Below are positions 1-8,054 of a stretch of 40,740 nucleotides of DNA, piece after piece (position 1 is the first letter of the stretch; each line of letters starts with the position of its first letter). This DNA is from an uncultured Prevotellaceae bacterium (GTDB lineage Bacteria > Bacteroidota > Bacteroidia > Bacteroidales > Bacteroidaceae): positions 1 through 40,740 of the forward strand of contig ONWA01000028.1 in the NCBI GenBank assembly GCA_900321425.1. The letters are read 5' to 3'. The notes beneath the pieces were generated by a model. It ran no database searches. It was not told where the DNA came from and saw nothing but the letters and a program-made list of their open reading frames with translations. The translations under genes and the position numbers were made by a program.

Positions 1-246
1 TTCAATTACCCAAGAAATATCCTAAATCAAAAATAAAGAATACTCCTCGCTTCTTGTACTACTACTTCTCTGTTATGAAAATCTATCAAAGAACTCTTTT
101 CTTCTGCCAACACCCAAATTTTTGGGCGAAAGCGGATGCAAAGGTACAACTAATTTTTGAACCAGCAAACAAAATACAAAATATTTTTGGGGAAAATAAA
201 AAAATTTTCGACTTTGTTGACAAAATTAAGTTTCACGAGGGAGAAA
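1..246. other. AT-rich left-edge intergenic region
   Basis: No convincing protein gene lies here; the short open frames are AT-rich and match nothing recognised. On the minus strand it holds a strong promoter (139-169), preceded by a stretch of A/T tracts (about 170-225) like an UP element, and then about 138 bases of leader running off the left edge. The minus-strand leader contains GTTCTTTGATAG (83-94), which resembles a boxA antitermination element of rRNA leaders. That an rRNA operon lies to the left is an inference. Confidence 0.5.
139..169 (-). promoter_or_regulatory. Leftward promoter, TTTG-N19-TACCTTTG
   Basis: On the minus strand the -33 box TTTG (166-169) is followed after 19 bases by TACCTTTG (139-146), an exact match to the Bacteroidota primary sigma consensus. 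It points left, away from the penicillin-binding protein gene, so its target is outside the window. Confidence 0.75.
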
Positions 247-2538
247 TCATTCAAAAATTTCTTCGATATCATTGACGGTTTCGCTCACCTCTCCTTCACT
301 ACAAGGATTGAAGCCTTCTGGCGTGTTAAAGACGGCACTCTCACTAATTCCTAACTGAGAGTCCTTATAAACACGCTGCATATAAAGAGCAAAGATAGGC
401 AATGCCATTGTAGCTCCCTGTCCCATTGCCATTGAGTCTGCTCCAACCCAACAGCCAGATACCAGATTCGGGGTAATGCCCATAAACCATGCATCACTAT
501 TATTATTTGTTGTACCGGTTTTTCCTGCCAACTCGCCATTCAGATTATACTTAAAGCGTAGTCTTCTTGCAGTACCGCTATCAACAACTCCCTTCAGCAT
601 ATAGAGCATCTTATTAGCACACTCCTCACTGATGACCTCATTCACTCGGGGTTGGAACTGAGCAATCACATTGCCCTCATTATCTTCTATTCGCGTAACA
701 AAGAGCGGAGCAGAACGGATGCCACGATTAACAAATGCCGTATAAGCACTCACCATCTCCGCCACAGTGATCTCACATGGTCCTAAGCAAAGTGCCATAG
801 AAGGATGGATTTCTGGATTCCGGATACCATATTCGTGTAATAGTTGGACAAATGCAGACGGATTGAGTTTGCTCATCAGATAGGCCGAAATCCAGTTATT
901 GGATTGTGCGAGTCCCCATTTGAGCGTCACCATCTCTCCATATCGTGCATGACCACTGTTTCTTGGAGTCCACGGATGCCCAGCCACCATATATGTCTGT
1001 TGCACGTTAGGCGCCAAGTCACAGGGAGAGAATCCATTCTCCATAGCGAGAGAATACAAGAAAGGCTTAATGGTAGATCCCACCTGTCGGCGACCATCCA
1101 TACACATATCATAGGCAAAATGCACGAAGTTAGTTCCTCCGACGTATGCCTTGACCGCTCCCGTCTTCGGTTCCATGCTCATAAATCCACAGCGGAGGAA
1201 TGACTTAATGTATCGAATGGAGTCGATAGGAGTCATCGTTGTATCCACCTCACCATGATAGGTAAAGACAGACATCTTAGTAGGGGTATGGAACGAGCGA
1301 TTGATTTCTTCCTCACTGGCCCCAGCCTCTTTCATTACGCGGTAGCGCTCACTCTGTTTAACAGAACGCATGAGAATACTTTTAACCTGATCAGGCGAGA
1401 GAGCATTCGTGAATGGTGCTGTGGGCTTTCGTCTGTTTTCGTTATCAAACGCCGGTTGCAAGTATTTCACTACATGCTCGTCGATGGCTTGCTCGGCATA
1501 TTTCTGCATTCTGGAGTCGATAGTCGTGAATACTCTCAAGCCATCTGTATATATATTATATGGTTCTCCGTTCTTTTTTCTGTTTTTATTGCACCAGCCA
1601 TATAAGGGATCCTCCTCCCAATAGATAGAATCTATATGGTAGCGTAAGTAATTCCAAGAAGGATACATGCTTCGCTCTGGTTTCTTAGCCATCATATAAC
1701 GACGGAGGAAATCGCGGAAATAGGCAGCCACGCCGTCTTTATGATCGGAGACGTGGAAGTTGAGTGCGAGAGGTTCTGCGCTATATTTCCGATAGTCATC
1801 CTCTGAGAGGTAATCCTCTTTCACCATCTGCATCAGCACGACATTACGACGATCGCGGCAGCGTTCCGGGTTACGAACGGGATTGAAGTACGACGGGTTC
1901 TTACAGAGTCCGACCAGTGTTGCCGCTTCATTGATGGTCAGATTCGACGGATCCTTTCCGAAATAAGTGGCAGCAGCGGTCTTGATGCCCACTGCATTAT
2001 GAAGGAAGTCGAAATAGTTGAGATACATGGTGATGATCTCATCCTTGGTATAGTTACGTTCCAGTTTTACGGCAATCACCCACTCTATCGGTTTCTGCAA
2101 TACGCGTTCCATGACGCTGTGGGCAGTAGATGAATAGAGCTGCTTGGCCAACTGCTGTGTGATGGTGGAGCCACCTCCTGCATTCTTCTGTCCGAAGATA
2201 CCACGCTTGATGATGGCACGTCCCAGGGCGATAAAGTCGATGCCCGAGTGCTGGTAGAAGCGGGCATCCTCGGTGGCCACCAGTGCTTTCACCAGATTGG
2301 GTGACAGCTGTGCGTAGTCGACCATGATACGGTTTTCCTTATTATAGTTCCAGGTACCCATCAGTTTCCCGTCGGCTGAATACACCTGTGTAGCATAGCG
2401 GTTGATAGGGTTCTGTAGTTCCGCGATGGGTGGCATATAGCCGATCCATCCCTCGGATATCGCATAGAATGCTCCCATTACAGTCAGTGTGACAACGAAC
2501 AGGAGTGCCCACAAAAAAAGGACAAACTTCTTCCTCAT
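247..2538 (-). CDS. mrcA: Penicillin-binding protein 1A (bifunctional transglycosylase/transpeptidase)
   Basis: This class A penicillin-binding protein polymerises lipid II into glycan strands and cross-links the peptides on the periplasmic side of the inner membrane. The 763-residue protein has an N-terminal membrane anchor (about residues 4-25). The GT51 transglycosylase domain follows, with [10 protein letters not shown] (Glu90) and [13 protein letters not shown]. The C-terminal transpeptidase domain has GSTIKPF (nucleophile Ser488), a QSNNW motif and KTGT (Lys673). All catalytic motifs are intact. A longer frame opens at 2568, but that ATG falls inside the -7 box at 2566-2573, so MRKK at 2538 is the start. 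It is transcribed divergently from pyrB and stands alone. Length is normal for Bacteroidota PBP1A; no 3' hairpin was seen. Confidence 0.95.
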   Translation of the reverse strand: MRKKFVLFLWALLFVVTLTVMGAFYAISEGWIGYMPPIAELQNPINRYATQVYSADGKLMGTWNYNKENRIMVDYAQLSPNLVKALVATEDARFYQHSGIDFIALGRAIIKRGIFGQKNAGGGSTITQQLAKQLYSSTAHSVMERVLQKPIEWVIAVKLERNYTKDEIITMYLNYFDFLHNAVGIKTAAATYFGKDPSNLTINEAATLVGLCKNPSYFNPVRNPERCRDRRNVVLMQMVKEDYLSEDDYRKYSAEPLALNFHVSDHKDGVAAYFRDFLRRYMMAKKPERSMYPSWNYLRYHIDSIYWEEDPLYGWCNKNRKKNGEPYNIYTDGLRVFTTIDSRMQKYAEQAIDEHVVKYLQPAFDNENRRKPTAPFTNALSPDQVKSILMRSVKQSERYRVMKEAGASEEEINRSFHTPTKMSVFTYHGEVDTTMTPIDSIRYIKSFLRCGFMSMEPKTGAVKAYVGGTNFVHFAYDMCMDGRRQVGSTIKPFLYSLAMENGFSPCDLAPNVQQTYMVAGHPWTPRNSGHARYGEMVTLKWGLAQSNNWISAYLMSKLNPSAFVQLLHEYGIRNPEIHPSMALCLGPCEITVAEMVSAYTAFVNRGIRSAPLFVTRIEDNEGNVIAQFQPRVNEVISEECANKMLYMLKGVVDSGTARRLRFKYNLNGELAGKTGTTNNNSDAWFMGITPNLVSGCWVGADSMAMGQGATMALPIFALYMQRVYKDSQLGISESAVFNTPEGFNPCSEGEVSETVNDIEEIFE

Positions 2539-2565
2539 ACTTGATGATTTTAATAATATCTTTTG

Positions 2566-2573
2566 CAAAATTA
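2566..2573 (-). promoter_or_regulatory. -7 box TAATTTTG for the PBP1A gene
   Basis: The minus strand reads TAATTTTG, matching TAnnTTTG, 28 bases before the chosen ATG at 2538. No clear TTTG -33 box is seen. It rules out the ATG at 2568 as the start. Confidence 0.55.
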
Positions 2574-2616
2574 CAATTTTCTTTCGGATTATCGCTCATA
2601 AATCAGAAAATATGTG

Positions 2617-2624
2617 TAATTTTG
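2617..2624 (+). promoter_or_regulatory. -7 box TAATTTTG for pyrB-pyrI-glyA
   Basis: TAATTTTG lies 22 bases before the pyrB ATG at 2646, leaving a leader of only about 15 bases. That is too short for an attenuator. It is divergent from the PBP1A promoter, about 45 bases away. Confidence 0.6.
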
Positions 2625-2645
2625 CGCGAAAATCAAACAAGCAGG

Positions 2646-3593
2646 ATGGATAAGCATAATTTTGTGACGATTGCCGACCTGACCCGTGACAAGATTCTCT
2701 ACATGATAGAGATGGCACAGGAGTTCGAGCGTCACCCCAACCGTGAATTGTTAAAGGGAAAAGTGATTGCCACGCTTTTCTTTGAGCCATCAACCCGCAC
2801 CCGTCTTTCTTTCGAGACCGCCGCTAACCGCCTTGGAGCGAAGGTGATTGGTTTTGCCGACCCTAAGATCACCAGTGGCACGAAGGGCGAGACGCTGAAG
2901 GACACGATCCTGATGGTGTCAAACTATGCCGACGTGATTGTGATGCGCCATTATATCGAGGGAGCTGCGCAGTATGCCAGTGAGGTGGCCCCCATTCCTA
3001 TTGTGAATGCCGGCGACGGTGCCCACCAGCATCCTTCGCAGTGTATGCTCGACCTGTACTCGATCTACAAGACACAGGGCACGTTAGAGAACCTTAATAT
3101 ATATATGGTGGGCGACTTGAAGTACGGACGGACGGTTCACTCGCTGCTCATGGCGATGCGTCATTTCAACCCCACGTTCCATTTCGTGGCCCCTAAGGAA
3201 CTTGCGATGCCCAAGGAGTACAAGATCTATTGCGAAGAGCACGGCATCCAGTATCAGGAGCACACGGCGTTCAACGAGAAGATCATCGCCGATGCCGATA
3301 TCCTCTACATGACCCGCGTGCAGAAGGAGCGTTTCTCCGACCTCATGGAGTATGAGCGCGTGAAGAACGTGTACGTGCTCAACAACGAGATGCTCCGGCT
3401 GGCCAAGCCCAATATGAAGATTCTCCACCCGCTGCCCCGTGTGAACGAGATAGCCTACGAGGTGGACGATAATCCCCATGCCTACTATATCCAGCAGGCC
3501 GGCAACGGACTGTTTGCCCGCGAAGCCATCTTCTGCGACGTGCTGGGCATCAGTCTCGACGACGTGAGAAACGACAAGACGATTATCGAGTGA
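2646..3593 (+). CDS. pyrB: Aspartate carbamoyltransferase, catalytic subunit
   Basis: PyrB joins carbamoyl phosphate and aspartate to give N-carbamoyl-aspartate, the committed step of pyrimidine synthesis in the cytoplasm. The 315-residue protein carries the carbamoyl-phosphate loop [13 protein letters not shown] (Ser49), the HPSQ motif, and HPLPRVNEI near the C-terminus, all as in active enzymes. An upstream frame extends to 2505 but crosses the promoter and the divergent gene, so MDKHNFV at 2646 is the start. The next gene is the regulatory subunit pyrI, 57 bases downstream, so the enzyme should be the allosteric dodecamer type. GC-ending codons are strongly preferred compared with genes further right. 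Confidence 0.97.
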   Translation: MDKHNFVTIADLTRDKILYMIEMAQEFERHPNRELLKGKVIATLFFEPSTRTRLSFETAANRLGAKVIGFADPKITSGTKGETLKDTILMVSNYADVIVMRHYIEGAAQYASEVAPIPIVNAGDGAHQHPSQCMLDLYSIYKTQGTLENLNIYMVGDLKYGRTVHSLLMAMRHFNPTFHFVAPKELAMPKEYKIYCEEHGIQYQEHTAFNEKIIADADILYMTRVQKERFSDLMEYERVKNVYVLNNEMLRLAKPNMKILHPLPRVNEIAYEVDDNPHAYYIQQAGNGLFAREAIFCDVLGISLDDVRNDKTIIE

Positions 3594-3650
3594 ATCACAG
3601 ACCAAAGCAAGCGAACTGCGAAAGAAGAGAATCACGAATCAAGAGATACA

Positions 3651-4103
3651 ATGAACAAGAAAGAACGTTTAGTAGCCGCCATTGAGCAAGGCACCGTCAT
3701 CGACCATATCCCCGCAGCCAAGACCTACCAGGTGGCTCAGCTGTTAGGGCTCTTCGACCTCGCCACGCCCGTCACCATCGGTATCAACTACCCCTCGATG
3801 AAGGTGGGCAACAAAGGCATCATCAAGGTGTCGGACAAGTTCTTCACCGACGACGAGATCTCCCGTCTCTCCGTCGTGGCCCCGAAGGTGATCCTTAATA
3901 TCATCCGCGACTACGAGGTAGTGGAGAAGAAGACGGTGGAGACCCCCGATGAGATCAAGGGTATCGTGAAGTGCAACAACCCCAAGTGCATCACCAACAA
4001 CGAGCCGATGCCCACCCACTTCCACGTGAGTGGCAGCGTGCTCACCTGCCACTACTGCGAGAAGGAGCAGGACATCAGTCATGTGGAGCTCTGCGAGCGG
4101 TGA
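3651..4103 (+). CDS. pyrI: Aspartate carbamoyltransferase, regulatory subunit
   Basis: PyrI binds CTP/ATP and couples PyrB trimers, giving feedback control of pyrimidine synthesis. The 150-residue protein has the N-terminal allosteric domain (about 1-97) and a C-terminal zinc domain with four cysteines, C108, C113, C133 and C136, spaced like those of the enterobacterial protein. It starts at ATG 3651 in a purine-rich spacer after pyrB and is followed 58 bases later by glyA. Nothing appears truncated. Confidence 0.96.
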   Translation: MNKKERLVAAIEQGTVIDHIPAAKTYQVAQLLGLFDLATPVTIGINYPSMKVGNKGIIKVSDKFFTDDEISRLSVVAPKVILNIIRDYEVVEKKTVETPDEIKGIVKCNNPKCITNNEPMPTHFHVSGSVLTCHYCEKEQDISHVELCER

Positions 4104-4161
4104 TGAAGAGACAGAAAGAGAACATAAATAACATTTCAACCAAAACAACAGAAGACAGACA

Positions 4162-5442
4162 ATGGAAAGAGACAACCAGATTTTCGCGCTGATTGAGAAA
4201 GAGCATCAGCGTCAGCTGAAAGGCATCGAACTGATTGCGAGTGAGAACTTTGTTAGCGACCAGGTGATGGAGGCGATGGGTTCCTACCTCACCAACAAAT
4301 ACGCCGAGGGCTATCCTGGTCACCGCTACTACGGCGGCTGTCAGGTGGTCGACGAGGTAGAGCAGCTGGCCATCGACCGTGTTTGCCAGCTCTTCGGTGC
4401 GGAGTATGCCAACGTACAGCCCCACTCCGGTGCCCAGGCCAACGCAGCCGTGCTGCTGGCGGTGCTGAAGCCCGGCGACTGTTTCATGGGTCTGAACCTC
4501 GACCACGGCGGTCACCTCTCCCACGGTTCGCTGGTGAACACCTCGGGCATCCTCTACAAGCCCGTGGGCTATAACCTGAACAAGGAGACCGGTCGCGTGG
4601 ACTACGACGAGATGGAGCGCCTGGCGCTGGAGCACAAGCCGAAGCTGATTATCGGCGGTGGCTCGGCCTACAGTCGTGAGTGGGACTACAAGCGGATGCG
4701 TGAGATTGCCGACAAGGTAGGTGCGCTGCTGATGATCGACATGGCCCACCCCGCAGGACTCATCGCCGCCGGACTGCTCGACAACCCCGTGAAGTACGCA
4801 CATATCGTCACCTCGACCACCCACAAGACCCTGCGCGGTCCGCGCGGCGGTATCATCCTCATGGGTAAGGACTTCGACAACCCCTGGGGCTACACGACAC
4901 CGAAGGGCGTGGTGAAGAAGATGTCGCAGCTGTTGAACTCAGCCGTGTTCCCCGGACAGCAGGGCGGACCGCTGGAGCACGTCATCGCTGCCAAGGCCGT
5001 GGCTTTCGGCGAGGCACTCAAGCCCGAGTTCAAGGAGTGGGCCAAGCAGGTGCAGAAGAACGCCAAGGTGCTGGCCGAGGAGCTCGTGAAGCGCGGCTTC
5101 ACCATCGTCAGCGACGGTACCGACAACCACTCGATGCTCGTCGACCTGCGCACAAAGTATCCCGACCTCACCGGTAAGGTGGCCGAGAACGCCCTCGTGG
5201 CCGCAGATATCACGGTGAACAAGAACATGGTACCGTTCGACTCTCGCTCAGCCTTCCAGACCTCTGGTATCCGTCTGGGTACACCGGCGATGACTACCCG
5301 TGGTGCGAAGGAGGACCTGATGGTGCAGATTGCCGCATGGATCGAGGAGGTGCTCAACGACCCCGAGAACCCCGAGGTGATCGCCAGTGTGCGCAGCCGC
5401 GTCAACGAGACGATGAAGAACTATCCGCTCTTCGCCTATTAA
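4162..5442 (+). CDS. glyA: Serine hydroxymethyltransferase
   Basis: GlyA is a PLP enzyme that interconverts serine and glycine and charges tetrahydrofolate with a one-carbon unit, which feeds purine, thymidylate and methionine synthesis. The 426-residue protein shows [10 protein letters not shown] near the N-terminus, YPGHRYYGG, and the PLP-lysine motif [12 protein letters not shown] (Lys222). Codon use is strongly biased to GC-ending and preferred codons, as expected for a highly expressed gene. It is the last gene of the pyrB-pyrI-glyA run; the terminator at 5469-5506 follows. Long open frames on the opposite strand are by-products of this codon bias. Confidence 0.97.
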   Translation: MERDNQIFALIEKEHQRQLKGIELIASENFVSDQVMEAMGSYLTNKYAEGYPGHRYYGGCQVVDEVEQLAIDRVCQLFGAEYANVQPHSGAQANAAVLLAVLKPGDCFMGLNLDHGGHLSHGSLVNTSGILYKPVGYNLNKETGRVDYDEMERLALEHKPKLIIGGGSAYSREWDYKRMREIADKVGALLMIDMAHPAGLIAAGLLDNPVKYAHIVTSTTHKTLRGPRGGIILMGKDFDNPWGYTTPKGVVKKMSQLLNSAVFPGQQGGPLEHVIAAKAVAFGEALKPEFKEWAKQVQKNAKVLAEELVKRGFTIVSDGTDNHSMLVDLRTKYPDLTGKVAENALVAADITVNKNMVPFDSRSAFQTSGIRLGTPAMTTRGAKEDLMVQIAAWIEEVLNDPENPEVIASVRSRVNETMKNYPLFAY

Positions 5443-5468
5443 GCGATTGTCGCGAAACAAGTGAATAC

Positions 5469-5506
5469 AAAAGATTGCGTCGGAATCCCTGGCGCAATCT
5501 TTTTTT
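5469..5506 (+). terminator. Rho-independent terminator after glyA
   Basis: AAGATTGCG (5471-5479) pairs with CGCAATCTT (5493-5501) around a 13-base loop, followed by a run of T to 5506. It lies 27 bases after the glyA stop and closes the pyrB-pyrI-glyA transcript. Confidence 0.9.
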
Positions 5507-5508
5507 GG

Positions 5509-5736
5509 TGCATGTAAGCATGACAACAGGTCAAAATTTTGAAATGGAGGGGTGTTGTAACGCTGCAAAAGGTCAAAAAAATGAGATTTGTTGAAATTGT
5601 TTCATCACAACAGGCCCCCATTTCGATTTTTCGACCTGTTGTGAGGTTACATCAGGGGTCCATTTCAATATTTGGGGCTGTTGTAACGTTACATCAGCCC
5701 CAAATTTCGATATGAGCTCCTATTTCATCGTTTCCG
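5509..5736. repeat. Degenerate tandem array, exact 42-base period, about five units
   Basis: Unit boundaries fall at 5527, 5569, 5611, 5653 and 5695, always 42 bases apart without indels. Conserved blocks recur at fixed offsets: CAGG at offset 0 (5527, 5611, 5653; CAGC at 5695), CATTTC at offset 8 (5619, 5661; AATTTC at 5703), and TGTTGTRASG at offset 26 (5553, 5637, 5679). The second unit (5569-5610) is the most diverged. Bases 5509-5526 resemble the tail of an earlier unit, and the last unit runs into the 3' end of the DPP4 gene. The units also carry internal inverted repeats, for example CACAACAGG/CCTGTTGTG around 5608-5643. The array fills the space between convergent glyA and DPP4. Its function is unknown. 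Confidence 0.8.
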
Positions 5737-7942
5737 TGAAGTGCGTTATCGCCTGTCGGAAGAGGTGATAGCGCGTATTTCCACCGGAGATACCGTGATT
5801 GCGGTTGGTGTAGACGAGCTGTCGGAAGTCCTTGTCGGCCTGCACGAGTGCCTCGACATACTCCGTCATGTTCTGATAGTGCACATTGTCGTCGGCCAGT
5901 CCGTGACAGATGAGCAGTTGTCCGCTCAGTTGCGAAGCCCGCTGGATGGGGTTCACGTCGTAGCCCTCGGCATTCTCCTGTGGTGTACGCATATAGCGCT
6001 CGGTGTAGATGGTATCGTAAAAGCGCCAGTCGGTGGGTGCCGCGATGGCCACTCCAGCGCGGAACACGGCCCTACCCTCGCTCATCGCCATCAGCGTGCA
6101 GAAGCCGCCGAACGACCATCCCCAGATGCCGATGCGGTCCTTGTCGACAAACGACTGTCGGGTGAGCCAGAGGGCGGTCTCCACCTGGTCGCGGGCCTCG
6201 AGCTCACCCAGTCGGAGGTAGGTACACTTCTCGAAGGCGGCTCCCCGTCCGCCGGTGCCCCGCCCGTCGACACATACGCAGACGAAGCCCTCCTGTGCCA
6301 GATACTGTTCGAGGATAGCGCCCGCGCCGCTCATACCGATGCGCCACTGGTTGAGCACCTGTTGCGAGCCCGGTCCGCTATACTGATACATGATGACGGG
6401 ATAGCGCCGCTGGGGGGCGAAATCCTTGGGTTTCACCATCCATCCGTTGAGCGTGATGCCCTCTGCCGTCTCGAAGGTGAACAGCTCACGGCTGCCCAGG
6501 TCGTAGGCGGCGAGCTTCTCCTGTAGCGACTGATTATCGACGAGCACCTTCAGCTCCTTGCCCTTGCGGTCTCTGAGCGAGTAGCGCGGCGGTGTGTTCA
6601 TATCGCTCCAGGTGTGCACCAGATAGCGGTAGTTGCGACTGAAGATGGCGGTGCTCACACCGGTAGTCGGCGATAGACAGTCGGTGGTGCCGTTGCGGTG
6701 GGTCACGAACACCTGTCGGCTGGTGGCTCCCGCGGGGTTCGCCTGATAATAGACATCACCCGTCTTCTCATCGTAGCCGTAGACAGCGGTCACCTCGTAG
6801 TCGCCGTGGGTCAGCTGGCTCACCTGTCGACCGCTCATATCGTAGAGATAGAGATGCTGATAACCGCTGCGCTCGCTGGGCAGCAGGATGGTCTTGTCGC
6901 CGATGCGTATCTGTCCGAGCACCTCCTCCTTCACGTATTTCTCTCCCTGCTCCTCGATCACCAGTCGGCAGTCGGCAGTCACGGGGTTCACGAAGTAGAG
7001 GCACAGACAGTCCTGGTGGCGGTTCATCGTGACGACAGCCACCCGTTCGGGCGCACTCGTCGGGAGCACGCGGGGGATGTAGCCGTCGGCATCGAGGGGC
7101 ACGGGGAGCGTGCGCGTCTCACCCGTCGCGAGGTCGACGCTCTTCACCGATACCTTCGAGTTGTCGCTGCCCGGCACAGGATACTTATACGTGTAGTCGC
7201 CGGGATATTCGCGATACTGCTCGCGCTCGGGGGCCAGTCCCTTGAACAGCTGCATGGAGTATTGCTTCACGGCGCTCTCGTCGTAGCGTATCCACACCAG
7301 GTGCCGACTGTCGGCAGTGAACACCATCGAGCGGTTGGTAGAGAACTCCTCCTCATACACCCAATCGGGGATGCCGTTGATCACCTCGTTGCGACAGCCG
7401 TCGTGGGTCACCTGCTGCTCCTGACCGTCTTTGTTCAGGTCGACCACGAAGATATTATTCTCGCGGACGAAGGCCACCTTGCTGCCGTCGGGCGAGAAGA
7501 CGGGCACCTGCTGCGCCCCACACTGACTGAGGGGCATCAGGGACTTATCCTTCAGGGTATAGAGATAGTAGTTGGCTGTCGCCGAACGGCGATAGATGGC
7601 CTTCGTCTGCGTCTGTATCAGCATCCGCCGCCCGTCGGGACTCATCGTATAGCCGTCGATATGGATGTCGGCATCCTTCACCTCGGCGGCGTCGAAGAGC
7701 ACACCGGTGAGCTCGCCCGTCTTAAACGAGTAGCTCACCACCTGCCGACCATCGCTGCTGATCTGGGCGTAGTGCTCGCCATCGGCCAGCGGACACACCT
7801 CCGACAGGCCTGCGGCGGCAAACTGACCGCTGGTGATGTCCTTCAGACTCAGACGCTCACCGGCATTCAACTGGAAGGGCACCATCGTCAGGCCACCCAA
7901 CAATAATAACAACTTTCTCACATACCATCTGTTTCGTTTCAT
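5720..7942 (-). CDS. Dipeptidyl peptidase IV, S9 family
   Basis: This exported serine peptidase removes X-Pro or X-Ala dipeptides from peptide N-termini and supports peptide use by asaccharolytic or mixed feeders. The 740-residue protein has a signal peptide (basic MKRNRWYVRK, a leucine-rich core, cleavage near LNAGE), a beta-propeller domain with a DWVYEEEF-type segment that holds the substrate amino group, and a C-terminal alpha/beta hydrolase domain. The triad is complete: Ser610 in GWSFGG, Asp684 in HGLADDNVH and His716 in NRNHGIS. The start at 7942 is chosen because upstream in-frame ATGs (7960, 8002) lie at or beyond the -7 box at 7962-7969. GC content is high by eye. It is divergent from the amylase. 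Confidence 0.93.
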   Translation of the reverse strand: MKRNRWYVRKLLLLLGGLTMVPFQLNAGERLSLKDITSGQFAAAGLSEVCPLADGEHYAQISSDGRQVVSYSFKTGELTGVLFDAAEVKDADIHIDGYTMSPDGRRMLIQTQTKAIYRRSATANYYLYTLKDKSLMPLSQCGAQQVPVFSPDGSKVAFVRENNIFVVDLNKDGQEQQVTHDGCRNEVINGIPDWVYEEEFSTNRSMVFTADSRHLVWIRYDESAVKQYSMQLFKGLAPEREQYREYPGDYTYKYPVPGSDNSKVSVKSVDLATGETRTLPVPLDADGYIPRVLPTSAPERVAVVTMNRHQDCLCLYFVNPVTADCRLVIEEQGEKYVKEEVLGQIRIGDKTILLPSERSGYQHLYLYDMSGRQVSQLTHGDYEVTAVYGYDEKTGDVYYQANPAGATSRQVFVTHRNGTTDCLSPTTGVSTAIFSRNYRYLVHTWSDMNTPPRYSLRDRKGKELKVLVDNQSLQEKLAAYDLGSRELFTFETAEGITLNGWMVKPKDFAPQRRYPVIMYQYSGPGSQQVLNQWRIGMSGAGAILEQYLAQEGFVCVCVDGRGTGGRGAAFEKCTYLRLGELEARDQVETALWLTRQSFVDKDRIGIWGWSFGGFCTLMAMSEGRAVFRAGVAIAAPTDWRFYDTIYTERYMRTPQENAEGYDVNPIQRASQLSGQLLICHGLADDNVHYQNMTEYVEALVQADKDFRQLVYTNRNHGISGGNTRYHLFRQAITHFTETMK

Positions 7943-7961
7943 ATGCAATCGGTTTTGCATG

Positions 7962-7969
7962 CAAAGATA
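7962..7969 (-). promoter_or_regulatory. -7 box TATCTTTG for the DPP4 gene
   Basis: The minus strand reads TATCTTTG, with a CTTG that could act as the -33 box 20 bases upstream (7990-7993). It sits about 20 bases before the ATG at 7942 and fixes that start. Confidence 0.6.
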
Positions 7970-8012
7970 CAGCAATTCGACTGAAATCACAAGGAAATTC
8001 ATCGATTTTCAC

Positions 8013-8020
8013 TATCTTTG
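8013..8020 (+). promoter_or_regulatory. -7 box TATCTTTG for the alpha-amylase gene
   Basis: TATCTTTG lies 34 bases before the amylase ATG at 8055. It is identical to, and divergent from, the DPP4 -7 box 43 bases away. No good -33 box is visible. Confidence 0.6.
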
Positions 8021-8054
8021 CACAACGAATTCGAAACCTAAAAGAAAAAAGAAC

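Noticed and set aside
54-275. Short plus-strand frames near the left edge
   Set aside because: AT-rich, overlapping the leftward promoter and the PBP1A 3' end; no recognisable protein.
3084-4175. Minus-strand frames opposite pyrB and pyrI
   Set aside because: Same reason: GC-rich codons of the real genes leave few stops on the other strand.
4075-4824. 249-codon minus-strand frame opposite glyA
   Set aside because: It is the codon-bias shadow of glyA and pyrI, with no promoter, no domain and a low-complexity His/Val/Gly composition.
5509-5736. CRISPR array
   Set aside because: There are no separate unique spacers: whole 42-base units drift, with internal inverted repeats, and no cas genes are nearby.
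6698-7906. 402-codon open frame on the plus strand inside the DPP4 gene
   Set aside because: It lies antisense to a gene with a full catalytic triad. It is rich in His/Val/Leu and lacks known motifs. It arises from the high GC third-position bias.
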